The notes below the pieces were generated by a model that was given only the letters and a program-made list of their open reading frames with translations, searched no databases and had not been told where the DNA came from. From NCBI RefSeq assembly GCF_002807035.1, contig NZ_NIUC01000002.1, forward strand, positions 1,951,267-2,015,266: DNA of 64,000 nt, written 5' to 3'. The position numbers and the translations under genes are program-made. Numbering within the stretch: the first letter of the stretch is position 1; the number at the start of each line of letters is the position of its first letter. This DNA comes from Algoriphagus formosus. GTDB lineage: Bacteria; Bacteroidota; Bacteroidia; Cytophagales; Cyclobacteriaceae. Shown one piece after another: positions 23,350 to 32,256 of this stretch.

Positions 23350-25836
23350 ATGCCCAGCAGTTCTACAAAAACCAATACTTTTCGAAAAAAAGGCGAAAAG
23401 CCTAAAAAAGCTAAGTCCAGCGCTTCCAAATTGAATTTTTCCTTCGGGAATATCAAAAACTCAAAGCTGGTTCTTGCGCTTGGAATTATCCTGATGTCTT
23501 TGGGGATTTTTCTCTTTTTTGCTTTCCTCAGCTATTTGTTGAGCGGCGAAGCTGATCAGAGTTTGGTCATGAATTCTTCAGAAGAATCCACCCGAACGAT
23601 CGCCCGGGAATCACAAAACTGGCTAGGCTGGCTAGGCGCACAGGCAAGTCACTTACTGATTTACCGATGGTTTGGGGTTGCAGCATTTCTATTTCCACCC
23701 TTTCTCTTTATTCTGGGGTTTCGATGGGCTTTTAAGATTAGCCTGATTTCCTTGAATCGCTACCTCACTTTTGCCTTATTCTTCACCTTTTGGCTGGGAT
23801 TACTGACGGGATATATCGTGATTTTGGTCAAAGGCTACTCCTATTGGAGTTTCCTTTCAGGAGGTTTTGGCTATGAAATGGCCAAGCTTTCGGCAGATTT
23901 TCTGAGTTGGGGTACCTTTATTCTGCTTGCTGGTTCTCTGTTGATTTTTGTGATTTTCTTCTTCGATATTGACAAGTTGGATTGGTTCAGCCTGAAAAGC
24001 TCCGATCCGGAGGAGTCTATTATTCAGGAGAATGAATTGGTGGAGGAAGATTTGGCGATCAAGCCTCAATCCAAAAATGAAGATCCCTTCGGACTGGAAG
24101 AGGATGAGGAAGAAGATTTGATGGATGATGGTTCCTCTTGGACTGTAAAAAATGCAGAGGATGAAAACACGGATGAACTGCCGGAACAAGATGATCTATT
24201 CGAGATCAATCAGGTAGATCTTTTGGCAGAAAATACAGATCCAAAGCCCGAAAAACCCTTGGAGGAAAAGCAGTTTTCAGTGACCAAAGCTGAAAGTACA
24301 GAGAAGACCGCTGAGGAAGTTGAAAACTTGGATCCTTATGATCCAACCTTGGACTTGCCGAAGTATAAGTACCCTTCCCTTGACCTGCTGAATGAGTACG
24401 ATCTGCAAAAAGTGACTGTCACCAGGCAGGAATTAGAAGACAATAAAAATAAGATTGTCGAAACGCTTGAAAACTTCAAAATAGGGATTCAGGAAATCAA
24501 AGCGACCATCGGGCCGACTGTGACGCTATACGAAATCGTACCTGAGCCAGGGGTAAAAATCTCCAAGATCAAAAATCTCGAAGATGATATCGCTTTGAGT
24601 TTGGCAGCCTTGGGAATCCGAATCATTGCGCCTATTCCTGGTAAGGGAACGATCGGTATTGAGGTACCTAATAAAAATCGGGAATTAGTGCCGGCAAGAG
24701 CGGTTTTGGGTACAGAGAAATTCATGCGATCCGATAAGGATTTGCCTATTGCTCTTGGGAAAACCATTTCCAATGAGGTCTTTGTTGCTGATTTGGCAAA
24801 AATGCCTCACTTGCTGATGGCAGGTGCTACGGGGCAGGGTAAGTCAGTGGGTCTCAATATGATTTTGGCTTCCTTGATATATAAAAAGCATCCGGCGCAG
24901 TTGAAGTTTGTCTTAGTCGATCCTAAAAAGGTGGAGCTTTCCCTTTTCAATAAAATCGAGAGACACTTTCTGGCCAAGCTTCCTGGTTCGGAAGAGGCCA
25001 TCATCACGGATACCAAAAAAGTAATCTACACGCTCAATTCCCTCTGTATCGAGATGGACAATCGATACAATTTGCTCAAAGATGCTGGCGCTCGAAATCT
25101 CAAAGAATACAATGCCAAATTCATCGCCCGCAAGTTGAATCCAGAAAAGGGGCACAAATTTATGCCCTACATAGTCTTGGTAATTGATGAGTTGGCGGAT
25201 TTGATGATGACGGCAGGGAAGGAGATCGAAGGTCCAATTGCCCGATTGGCACAACTGGCGCGGGCTATTGGTATTCACCTTGTAGTCGCAACGCAAAGAC
25301 CATCTGTCAATGTGATCACGGGTATCATCAAGGCTAATTTCCCTGCCAGGCTTTCTTTCCGGGTTACTTCCAAAATTGACTCGAGAACCATTCTGGACGG
25401 CGGAGGAGCAGATCAGCTGATCGGTATGGGAGATATGTTGCTGTCGCAGGGCTCAGAGATGATCCGACTGCAATGTGCATTTTTGGATACTCCTGAAGTG
25501 GACGCTATTTGCGATTGGATAGGGGAGCAAAATGGCTATCCAGATGCGTACTTATTGCCCGAATTTGAGGGTGAGGAAAGTGAAAGTGGCATTGGTGAAA
25601 TCGATTTGGCAGATAGGGATCCACTTTTTGATGATGCAGCAAGGTTGATTGTACTTCATCAGCAGGGTAGTACTTCGCTGATCCAGCGTAAGATGAAGCT
25701 TGGGTATAATCGGGCCGGCCGTATCGTTGACCAGCTTGAGGCCGCAGGAATCGTTGGTCCATTTGAAGGCTCCAAGGCTCGGGAAGTTCTTATCCAAGAT
25801 GAAGCTAGTTTGGAACAGTTATTGAATAGTTTGTAG
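23350..25836 (+). CDS. ftsK: DNA translocase FtsK
   Basis: The 828-residue protein has a short basic N-terminus, four membrane helices (about 35-60, 95-120, 135-160, 175-200), an acidic linker of about 150 residues (215-335), then the motor. Walker A is GATGQGKSV at 492-500, Walker B-like LVIDELADLM follows, and ATQRPSVNVITG is the FtsK signature. A C-terminal winged-helix gamma domain (GSTSLIQRKMKLGYNRAGR) recognises polar KOPS-type sequences. It segregates chromosomes at the septum with XerCD. The linker is short compared with the enterobacterial protein. Confidence 0.96.
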   Translation: MPSSSTKTNTFRKKGEKPKKAKSSASKLNFSFGNIKNSKLVLALGIILMSLGIFLFFAFLSYLLSGEADQSLVMNSSEESTRTIARESQNWLGWLGAQASHLLIYRWFGVAAFLFPPFLFILGFRWAFKISLISLNRYLTFALFFTFWLGLLTGYIVILVKGYSYWSFLSGGFGYEMAKLSADFLSWGTFILLAGSLLIFVIFFFDIDKLDWFSLKSSDPEESIIQENELVEEDLAIKPQSKNEDPFGLEEDEEEDLMDDGSSWTVKNAEDENTDELPEQDDLFEINQVDLLAENTDPKPEKPLEEKQFSVTKAESTEKTAEEVENLDPYDPTLDLPKYKYPSLDLLNEYDLQKVTVTRQELEDNKNKIVETLENFKIGIQEIKATIGPTVTLYEIVPEPGVKISKIKNLEDDIALSLAALGIRIIAPIPGKGTIGIEVPNKNRELVPARAVLGTEKFMRSDKDLPIALGKTISNEVFVADLAKMPHLLMAGATGQGKSVGLNMILASLIYKKHPAQLKFVLVDPKKVELSLFNKIERHFLAKLPGSEEAIITDTKKVIYTLNSLCIEMDNRYNLLKDAGARNLKEYNAKFIARKLNPEKGHKFMPYIVLVIDELADLMMTAGKEIEGPIARLAQLARAIGIHLVVATQRPSVNVITGIIKANFPARLSFRVTSKIDSRTILDGGGADQLIGMGDMLLSQGSEMIRLQCAFLDTPEVDAICDWIGEQNGYPDAYLLPEFEGEESESGIGEIDLADRDPLFDDAARLIVLHQQGSTSLIQRKMKLGYNRAGRIVDQLEAAGIVGPFEGSKAREVLIQDEASLEQLLNSL

Positions 25837-25870
25837 TCGCCGTAAATTCATCCCCATTCGGCTACAGATT

Positions 25871-26524
25871 ATGAAAAAAAATATTCTCTTTCTTAGTTTT
25901 TTTTGCCTGATGTTAATTGGTTTTCAGGCGCTTGCGCAAAAAGATCCAAATGCCAAATCGGTCCTCGATGCCATGAGTCAGAAGTTCCAGGCCATGAATG
26001 GTTTTACAGCAGAATTTGACTTTACGTATCAGGACGGAAGCGGAAGCTCGGATAGACAAAGCGGGGAAGTGGCCGTCAAAGGTGAGCAATACCGACTGAA
26101 GCTTCCTGAGCAAGAAATTTTCAATGATGGAAAGACCGTGTGGACATTTATTCAGGCGGACGGATATCGTGAGGTGACTATCAACGACGTCAGTCAGATG
26201 GAAGGTGAACTTACCCCGTCCAATATCTATCGGATGTATGAGTCTGGATTTGAATACAAGCTTTTAGCAGAAAAAACCTATCAGGGTAAGAAAGTTCAGG
26301 TTGTCGAATTGAACGCTAAGAGTGCAGATGCTCCTTTTGCTCAGGTGAAATTGATGATTGATAAGGGGAGCAAGGATTTGCTAGGTTGGGAAATGTTTGA
26401 TGGACAGGGAGGAATGTATTCTTATTCTTTCAAAAACCTGAAGGCCAATGCCGACCTTCCTCCGACCTACTTTGCCTTCGACACTAAGAAATACCCCGGT
26501 ATCGAGGTGATTGATTTGAGGTAG
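25871..26524 (+). CDS. lolA: LolA-like outer-membrane lipoprotein carrier
   Basis: The 217-residue protein has a signal peptide (about 1-22, ending ALAQ) and the LolA-like fold: KFQAMNGFTAEFDFTYQD near residue 37, GEVAVKGEQYRLKLPEQEIF in the middle and DLLGWEMFDGQGG near 178. It should carry lipoproteins across the periplasm to the outer membrane. It follows ftsK by 34 bases, a neighbourhood shared with many bacteria including other Bacteroidota. LolB is not seen. Confidence 0.88.
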   Translation: MKKNILFLSFFCLMLIGFQALAQKDPNAKSVLDAMSQKFQAMNGFTAEFDFTYQDGSGSSDRQSGEVAVKGEQYRLKLPEQEIFNDGKTVWTFIQADGYREVTINDVSQMEGELTPSNIYRMYESGFEYKLLAEKTYQGKKVQVVELNAKSADAPFAQVKLMIDKGSKDLLGWEMFDGQGGMYSYSFKNLKANADLPPTYFAFDTKKYPGIEVIDLR

Positions 26525-27176
26525 GTTTTTCAGGTCCGATGCTTCCTGAAAACTGGAGACTGTTGTAGCTTTTTTTTCTTTTAATGCTGTTCCCATGACT
26601 TTAATTAGGAGATCTAAAATCAGGAACAAATTTTTTGGAAAAGACAATGATTCGAATTGTACTGGAAACTTTGGAGGATAGAGGCCCTGCGGGATTTTCG
26701 GTTTTGGAGTGTTTTGCTAACCCGTTAAGAAAATGACTTAGTCCCGAGCTTGTCTCGGGAATCCAGTCATTTTTAGGGTTGCAAAGCAGGACAAAATTCC
26801 GCTGTATACTAATGGTAAGAGTACAGAAAAACTCTTCCAGCGGAAAGAAAAGACCGGGGCCAAGACTTTTGGATACTTTTGGTCTTCAAAAGTATCGAAG
26901 AAGAAAGGAGTCGGATATCATAAGAAAGGTTAGAAATGGATTAGGGTTAATTCAATTCTTATCCCTTTTTGGGGAGTAAATTTTCTTCATTCTGGTTACT
27001 CATTCCAAAACAAAACGATCTGATTCTACTAAATTTTTAAATCTAAAGACCAAGATTGTATTGAGATACAAATATCAAAAAGTAAAGTTTTGGGTTGTTC
27101 ACTTGTTATTTTTGGGACAAAACCCTTTTTGATTTTCTAATGCAAGAAGTGGATATCTAATTTTCTAAAGCAAACC
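26525..27176. repeat. 650-base intergenic region with two hairpin repeats
   Basis: No credible gene is seen. A nested hairpin spans 26731-26772: outer stem AAATGACT/AGTCATTT and inner stem TCCCGAG/CTCGGGA with loop CTTGT. A second perfect hairpin, GATACTTTTG/CAAAAGTATC with a 5-base loop, is at 26872-26896. Both have the look of dispersed intergenic repeats. The rest is AT-rich and featureless. A 66-codon open frame at 26779-26979 runs through the second hairpin and is probably not translated. Confidence 0.55.
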
Positions 27177-27770
27177 TTAAAGAAAAAGAGGCTTTTGCTC
27201 TACTTCCAGATTGGCCCAATGGAGCCAGTTTTGAATAATTTCCAATCCGTATTCTGTCAGTAGTGCTTCAGGATGGTATTGAATTCCAAAGATCGGAAGG
27301 TAGGTATGCGCCATGGCCATTATTTCACCCGCTTTTGTTTTTAAAAGGGGAGAAAGCGCCTCCGGCAAATCACTCAATTGCAATGAATGATAACGGGTAA
27401 CGGAAAATTCATCAGGAAGTCCATCCAGACAAGGGTGACTTTGGTTTCGAAAAACCCTTCTGACTTTTCCGTGGGTGGGTTGATCATTTTTGATAAGCTT
27501 GGCTTCAAAAAACTCACCAATTGCCTGATGACCTAAGCATACGCCAAGAATGGGTTTCGTCTGATGAAAGGTCTCCAGTATTTGCATCAAATTCCCTGAG
27601 GTAGCAGGTCTTCCAGGTCCCGGAGATAGAATCAAACCGTCAAAGGATAAGTCCTGCAAAGACTCGACGGAAACATCATTTCTGACAATTTTTAATTCCG
27701 GTCCAGTCTGAAGAATCAGATCAGCCAACATGTGACTGAATGAGTCAAAATTATCAATTAATAGCAGCAT
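27177..27770 (-). CDS. glutamine amidotransferase, anthranilate/aminodeoxychorismate synthase component II (TrpG/PabA)
   Basis: The 197-residue class I amidotransferase has LIDNFDSFSHMLADL at the start, LSPGPGRPATSGN, the nucleophile loop GVCLGHQAIGEFF (Cys78), and QYHPEALLTEYG (His166, Glu168), so the triad is complete. It supplies ammonia to a chorismate-utilising component I. No trpE or pabB is adjacent, so TrpG and PabA cannot be told apart from context; a shared subunit is possible. It overlaps the end of the cvpA-like gene by 17 bases. Confidence 0.92.
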   Translation of the reverse strand: MLLLIDNFDSFSHMLADLILQTGPELKIVRNDVSVESLQDLSFDGLILSPGPGRPATSGNLMQILETFHQTKPILGVCLGHQAIGEFFEAKLIKNDQPTHGKVRRVFRNQSHPCLDGLPDEFSVTRYHSLQLSDLPEALSPLLKTKAGEIMAMAHTYLPIFGIQYHPEALLTEYGLEIIQNWLHWANLEVEQKPLFL

Positions 27771-28308
27771 CTTTTACCTTCTCCACGAGCTCTTCAAACT
27801 TACTTTTGGTGGAATTGACGGAAGGAAAAATCGGTTCCACTGCATCGATTACCGCAGGAGCAAGCGGTTCCACATAGCCAATAAGCTCTGATTCTCTTTC
27901 CCACTTTTTGGGTAGGTCCAAGTCAAATTCGTTGGTGAACCATAAAAAGAGGCTCAAGAAAAACCCAGCTTTCAGTATGCCGAAAAGTACTCCTCCCATT
28001 TTGTCAAAAGAGCCCAAAATGGTCAAATCCATGATTTTTTTCAGGATCCATCCTACGCCATTGATCAATAAAATACTCAGAATGAAAATGATCAAAAAGC
28101 CCAATATCGGATAGGCAAGATTGATGGAATCTACATTTTCACCAAGCCATTCGGCAGCAGGCTCCATGAAATAAAAGCCTAAAATGAGGGCTACCACAAA
28201 ACTGACCAAACCCAGAATACCGAGCAGAAAGCCTTTTTTGTAGCCCTCATAAGCTCCTAGGGCTAGGAGCAAGATGATGACAATATCTACAAGAGATTTG
28301 ATCTCCAA
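27754..28308 (-). CDS. CvpA family membrane protein
   Basis: The 184-residue protein has about four membrane helices. The N-terminal IVIILLLALGAYEGYKKGFL and VVALILGFYFMEPAAEWLG match the colicin V production family, with a helix around 66-92 (YPILGFLIIFILSILLINGV) and another around 110-125. The C-terminal tail is soluble and charged. CvpA proteins are linked to envelope integrity, without a settled mechanism. The gene overlaps both neighbours closely: YqeY upstream (3 bases apart) and the amidotransferase downstream. Confidence 0.88.
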   Translation of the reverse strand: MEIKSLVDIVIILLLALGAYEGYKKGFLLGILGLVSFVVALILGFYFMEPAAEWLGENVDSINLAYPILGFLIIFILSILLINGVGWILKKIMDLTILGSFDKMGGVLFGILKAGFFLSLFLWFTNEFDLDLPKKWERESELIGYVEPLAPAVIDAVEPIFPSVNSTKSKFEELVEKVKDAAIN

Positions 28309-28311
28309 GTT

Positions 28312-28764
28312 TTAGGAATTCAATAGTGCTTTTACTTGATCAGCAATAGCCTTGCCATCTGCTTTCCCGGCCAATTCTTTACTGGCCATTCCCATCACTT
28401 TACCCATGTCCTTCATTCCTGAAGCACCTGTTTTACTGATGATCGCTTGGATGGCGGCTTGGATTTCTTCAGGAGAAAGAGCCTTTGGCAAAAACTCTTG
28501 AATCACCGAAAGCTCGGCCATCTCTACCTCGTGAAGGTCCATTCTTCCCTGCTGCTCATAAATGTCCGCGGAATCCTTTCGCTGCTTAGCTGCCTTTGTC
28601 AGCAACTTCATCTCATCTTCTGCAGATATTTCTCCCTTGGCTCCGCCTTTGGTTTCTTCCAAAAGAATCATGGACTTAAGGGCTCTTAAAGCGGTCAACC
28701 GACTTTTATTTTTAGCCAGCATGGCAGATTTAATTTCACTTTCTATCTTTTGCTTCAAACTCAT
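28312..28764 (-). CDS. GatB/YqeY domain protein
   Basis: The 150-residue protein matches stand-alone YqeY: SLKQKIESEIKSAMLAKNKS at the N-terminus, LRALKSMILLEETKGGAKGE, QRKDSADIYEQQGRMDL, and the C-terminal helical GatB-like tail (GASGMKDMGKVMGMASKEL). YqeY resembles the tail domain of the GatB amidotransferase subunit and is thought to bind tRNA. It is the first of three closely spaced minus-strand genes and lies back to back with pdxJ. Confidence 0.93.
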   Translation of the reverse strand: MSLKQKIESEIKSAMLAKNKSRLTALRALKSMILLEETKGGAKGEISAEDEMKLLTKAAKQRKDSADIYEQQGRMDLHEVEMAELSVIQEFLPKALSPEEIQAAIQAIISKTGASGMKDMGKVMGMASKELAGKADGKAIADQVKALLNS

Positions 28765-28825
28765 CGGTACTCAGTTTATGTTATAACTTTGTTCTAGAGA
28801 CAAAATTACCCTTTTCGGGCTTTAT

Positions 28826-29557
28826 ATGACCAAATTAAGTGTAAATATCAATAAGATCGCAACTCTTCGGAATGCAAGAGGTGCAAATAACCCAAATGTA
28901 GTCCAAGTAGCAAAAGATGCCGAGCGCTTTGGGGCTGAGGGAATTACCGTTCACCCCCGCCCAGATGAGCGTCATATCCGCTATCAAGATGTATTGGACC
29001 TGTCCGAGGTGGTTACCACGGAGTTCAATATCGAAGGATACCCGGACAAGCGCTACCTAGAATTGGTCAGAAGGGTGAAACCTGCGCAGGCTACCTTGGT
29101 TCCGGATCCGCCGGAAGCGATCACCTCCAATACAGGATGGGATACCATTACTTATCAAAGCATGCTCAAGGACATCGTGGCAGAATTGAAGGAGTCCGGC
29201 TGCCGTGTATCGATCTTTATCAATCCAGAAGAAAAATACTTTGAGCCGGCAAAAATGACCGGGACAGATCGGGTGGAGCTTTACACCGAGCCTTATGCCG
29301 CGCACTACCATCAGGATAGAGAGAAGGCGGTTGCACCTTATGTCAAAGTATCAGAGTTAGCCAAAGAATTGGGACTGGGCCTGAATGCAGGGCATGATTT
29401 GGATTTGCATAATCTGGCATTTTTGAAGTATAAAATCCCGTATTTGGACGAGGTGTCAATCGGTCATGCGTTAGTATGTGATGCCTTGTATTTTGGTCTG
29501 GAAAATACAATTCAGATGTATCGAAGAAGGCTGGAGATGCCTGGGGATTGCCTTTGA
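28826..29557 (+). CDS. pdxJ: pyridoxine 5'-phosphate synthase
   Basis: The 243-residue TIM barrel begins TKLSVNINKIATLRNARGAN and shows GAEGITVHPRPDERHI, the PdxJ phosphate-binding GLNAGHDLDLHNL, and IGHALVCDALYFGLE. It condenses 1-deoxyxylulose 5-phosphate with 3-amino-2-oxopropyl phosphate to make the vitamin B6 ring. Length and motifs are standard. A TAACTTTG sequence at 28784-28791 is a possible -7 promoter element, and a terminator follows the stop codon. Confidence 0.96.
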   Translation: MTKLSVNINKIATLRNARGANNPNVVQVAKDAERFGAEGITVHPRPDERHIRYQDVLDLSEVVTTEFNIEGYPDKRYLELVRRVKPAQATLVPDPPEAITSNTGWDTITYQSMLKDIVAELKESGCRVSIFINPEEKYFEPAKMTGTDRVELYTEPYAAHYHQDREKAVAPYVKVSELAKELGLGLNAGHDLDLHNLAFLKYKIPYLDEVSIGHALVCDALYFGLENTIQMYRRRLEMPGDCL

Positions 29558-29560
29558 TAA

Positions 29561-29600
29561 AAAAAGCTAGGCCCAAAATCTAATTTTGGGCTTAGTTTTG
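29561..29600 (+). terminator. intrinsic terminator of pdxJ
   Basis: A 13-base stem with one wobble (CTAGGCCCAAAAT at 29567-29579 with ATTTTGGGCTTAG at 29583-29595) has a 3-base loop and is followed by TTTT. Its position argues that the next gene starts after it. Confidence 0.8.
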
Positions 29601-29618
29601 CAAAAGCACTCTGAAGTC

Positions 29619-30782
29619 TTGAAAAAAAACTCTGATCAATTTTTACTTTTCCTAGGGATCATTCTGATCTCTATTAACCTCCGCACAAGTATTGCCTCGG
29701 TAGGTCCATTGATCCCCTTTATCCGAGAGGATTTAGATATTTCCAATGGTCTTGCAGGCTCCTTGACTACGCTGACCTTGATCACATTTGCCATATTTTC
29801 GATCTTTTCTCCGAAGATTGGCAAGCGGTTGGGTAATGGTCGGGCAATTTTTCTAGGGATTTTCCTTCTATCCATTGGTGTAGTTGTCCGGGTTTTGGGT
29901 GGAGTTGAGATTTTATTTATCGGGACAGCCCTGACTGGTGTAGGAATAGTCATCGCCAATGTCTTGATGATACCGTTTTTTAAGGCTCATTTGCCAGAGA
30001 AGCTCGGCCTGCTAACTGCAATTCTCTCTACCGGAATGTCTCTCTTTGCTGCAATAGCTTCCGGGATCAGCGTGCCTTTGGCTGTTGATCTGGGTTGGGG
30101 CTGGAGAGGATCACTCGCTTTTTGGGTTGTATTTATGCTACTTGCTTTGGCGGTGTGGTTTCCTCAGGCAAAAGCCAAGCCTATCAAAAATAAAGGAGAA
30201 GGGCAGGCCGGTAAAAATGTATGGAAGTCCCGTTTGGCCTGGCAGGTGACGCTTTTTATGGGCGCTCAATCGGTTATGTATTTCACCATGGTAACTTGGC
30301 TTCCCGATATGTTGATTTCTAAAGGAATGAGTCCTGTAAAGGCTGGTATTGCATTGTCATACATGCAACTCATCTCTTTAATTGGGACCTTTTTCGCTCC
30401 ATCTTTTCTTATGAAACTCAGGCAGCAGCATATGGTGATTCTCGGTGTATCGCTTGGCTACTTGCTAGGCTATCTTTTGCTTTTTTCATCGCAAGAGTGG
30501 GTGCTTTTTGTAGCTATGACCATCATTGGCATAGGTAGCGGGGCAAGCCTCAGTATTGCTTACACTTTGATATCGCTTCGAACGGCCGAAGATCAGACTA
30601 CTTCCAATCTTTCAGGGATGGTACAGTCTGCAGGCTATGTTCTTGCGGCATTGGGTCCCATGCTCTTTGGAATTTCTCTTGATTTGGTGGGGAATTGGGA
30701 TTTCCTGATCTGGTTTTTGCTTGCCATGACCATTCAATTTTTGTTTTTTGGTTGGAGTGCTGGAAAGGATCAGAAAATCTGA
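29619..30782 (+). CDS. MFS transporter, CynX/NimT-like
   Basis: The protein has 387 residues if translation begins at the TTG at 29619; no ATG is available at a sensible position, and earlier TTG codons lie inside the pdxJ terminator. It has about twelve membrane helices. INLRTSIASVGPLIPFI in the first helix is characteristic of the CynX/NimT branch (cyanate or nitroimidazole transport), and SYMQLISLIGTFFAPSF lies in the second half. The substrate is unknown, as there is no cyanase gene nearby. The start is uncertain. Confidence 0.82.
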   Translation: MKKNSDQFLLFLGIILISINLRTSIASVGPLIPFIREDLDISNGLAGSLTTLTLITFAIFSIFSPKIGKRLGNGRAIFLGIFLLSIGVVVRVLGGVEILFIGTALTGVGIVIANVLMIPFFKAHLPEKLGLLTAILSTGMSLFAAIASGISVPLAVDLGWGWRGSLAFWVVFMLLALAVWFPQAKAKPIKNKGEGQAGKNVWKSRLAWQVTLFMGAQSVMYFTMVTWLPDMLISKGMSPVKAGIALSYMQLISLIGTFFAPSFLMKLRQQHMVILGVSLGYLLGYLLLFSSQEWVLFVAMTIIGIGSGASLSIAYTLISLRTAEDQTTSNLSGMVQSAGYVLAALGPMLFGISLDLVGNWDFLIWFLLAMTIQFLFFGWSAGKDQKI

Positions 30783-30843
30783 GATAGCTTTCGCGCAAGC
30801 AAGAAGATTAATATCCTTAATTTTGGGTCAAAATTAGACCGCT

Positions 30844-31446
30844 ATGCAAGAATTTTTCACCGACCTGGGTATCTCTGAAAACCTCTTTAATTATTTCATC
30901 ATGCCTGCGCTTATTTTCATTGCGCGTGTAGGGGATGTTTCGATTAATACCCTTCGAATCATGTTTATGATGAATGGGAAGAAGAATGTGGCTCCTATTT
31001 TGGGTTTTTTTGAAGCGCTTATTTGGCTATTGGCGATTGGTCAGATTTTTCAAAATATCGATAATCCTGTTTCCTATATAGCCTATGCCGGTGGATTTGG
31101 AATGGGAACTTATGTAGGAATGCGTTTTGATGAAAAACTTGCACTGGGACGGGTACTCGTACGGGTCATCACTCCGAAGCCCCTTCCCGAACTGATCGAG
31201 TACATGAAAGAGCGAGACTATCGATTTACCAGTGTGGGTGCGGAAGGTAGATATGGAAAAGTGAATCTTCTTTTTACAGTCATGAAGAGAGACTCTCTTC
31301 AATCCTTTGTGGACAAAGTCAAATCTCTCGATGAGAAGGCATTCTACACCATTGAAAGCGTAAAACGAATTTCCGAGGACGATCTGAATGTCATGGAGGA
31401 TAAGCCTCGCTTCAAAATCTGGCTTGGTAGAAAAGCTCGAATTTAA
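30844..31446 (+). CDS. DUF2179/DUF5698 membrane protein (UPF0316, YebE-like)
   Basis: The 200-residue protein has three membrane helices in its first 95 residues (for example YFIMPALIFIARVGDVSINT and APILGFFEALIWLLAIG), the conserved GTYVGMRFDEKLALG, and a C-terminal soluble DUF2179 domain with TSVGAEGRYGKVNLLFTVMK. The DUF2179 domain recurs in YitT-type membrane proteins. Its function is unknown. It overlaps the next gene by one base. Confidence 0.88.
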   Translation: MQEFFTDLGISENLFNYFIMPALIFIARVGDVSINTLRIMFMMNGKKNVAPILGFFEALIWLLAIGQIFQNIDNPVSYIAYAGGFGMGTYVGMRFDEKLALGRVLVRVITPKPLPELIEYMKERDYRFTSVGAEGRYGKVNLLFTVMKRDSLQSFVDKVKSLDEKAFYTIESVKRISEDDLNVMEDKPRFKIWLGRKARI

Positions 31447-32153
31447 TGCCTAATACCTGGTTTCAATTTCAGCAATTCCGAGTCAATCAGGACCGCTGTG
31501 GAATGAAAGTCTCCACCGATGCGGTGCTTTTGGGTGCGCTGGCGCAGGCAAAGAGCCCAAAACGAATATTGGATATTGGAACTGGAACAGGCGTCATTGC
31601 GCTGATGATGGCGCAGCGATTTTCAAATGCAAATATTACGGCAGTAGAATTAGATTCTGACGCTGCCAGTCAGGCGAGCGAGAATTTTGAGGAAAGTGAT
31701 TTTTCACCCCGTTTGGAACTGGTCCATGGGGGAGTTCAGGACTATGATTCCTCTAGAAAATTTGACTTGGTAGTCAGCAATCCCCCTTATTTTTCCAATC
31801 ACCTACCTACCACCAATCTCAAAAGGCAGCGTGCACTTCACACGGATAGTCTATCTTTTCAGGAGTTGGTAGAGGCTGTGGAAAGAAACTTGTCAGCCGA
31901 TGGTGAATTTTGGGTTATTCTTCCTCCCAAAGAATCTGCTGGTTTGGAAGAAATGCTTTGCAATAAGGGTTTTCATTGCAGTACTTCTATTTTAATACAG
32001 GATAATCCAAAGCTTAAATTTCATCGAATAGTTTCTTCTTTTTCAAGGCATCAAGAGGAAAAGCAAGTAGAGGAAATTGCTTTAAAAAATGAGGAAGGGA
32101 GTTTCTCAGAGACCTATAAAAAATTAATTTCTGGCTTTTTACTCGGATACTGA
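31446..32153 (+). CDS. tRNA1(Val) adenine-37 N6-methyltransferase-like enzyme
   Basis: The 235-residue class I methyltransferase has FQFQQFRVNQDRCGMKVSTD followed by AVLLGA, the SAM loop ILDIGTGTGVIALMMAQR, and the adenine-N6 motif VVSNPPYFSNHLPTTNL. This matches the TrmN6 (YfiC) family, which modifies adenine 37 of tRNA-Val. Related enzymes with the same motif act on other nucleic acids, so the substrate is inferred from family. ATG and the upstream stop share a base (TAATG), so translation is coupled. Confidence 0.9.
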   Translation: MPNTWFQFQQFRVNQDRCGMKVSTDAVLLGALAQAKSPKRILDIGTGTGVIALMMAQRFSNANITAVELDSDAASQASENFEESDFSPRLELVHGGVQDYDSSRKFDLVVSNPPYFSNHLPTTNLKRQRALHTDSLSFQELVEAVERNLSADGEFWVILPPKESAGLEEMLCNKGFHCSTSILIQDNPKLKFHRIVSSFSRHQEEKQVEEIALKNEEGSFSETYKKLISGFLLGY

Positions 32154-32256
32154 ATTAAAAACCTGCCTTCTGCTCGCTGTAGCAAATTAGATTTTGAATT
32201 CGTAGTTGGATAAAGTATGTATTTCTCTATTTTTGAGATTTAAAAGACTACCACAA

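Noticed and set aside
26779-26979. A 66-codon open frame in the gap after lolA
   Set aside because: It runs straight through a perfect hairpin repeat and matches no known family; the repeat itself explains the open frame.
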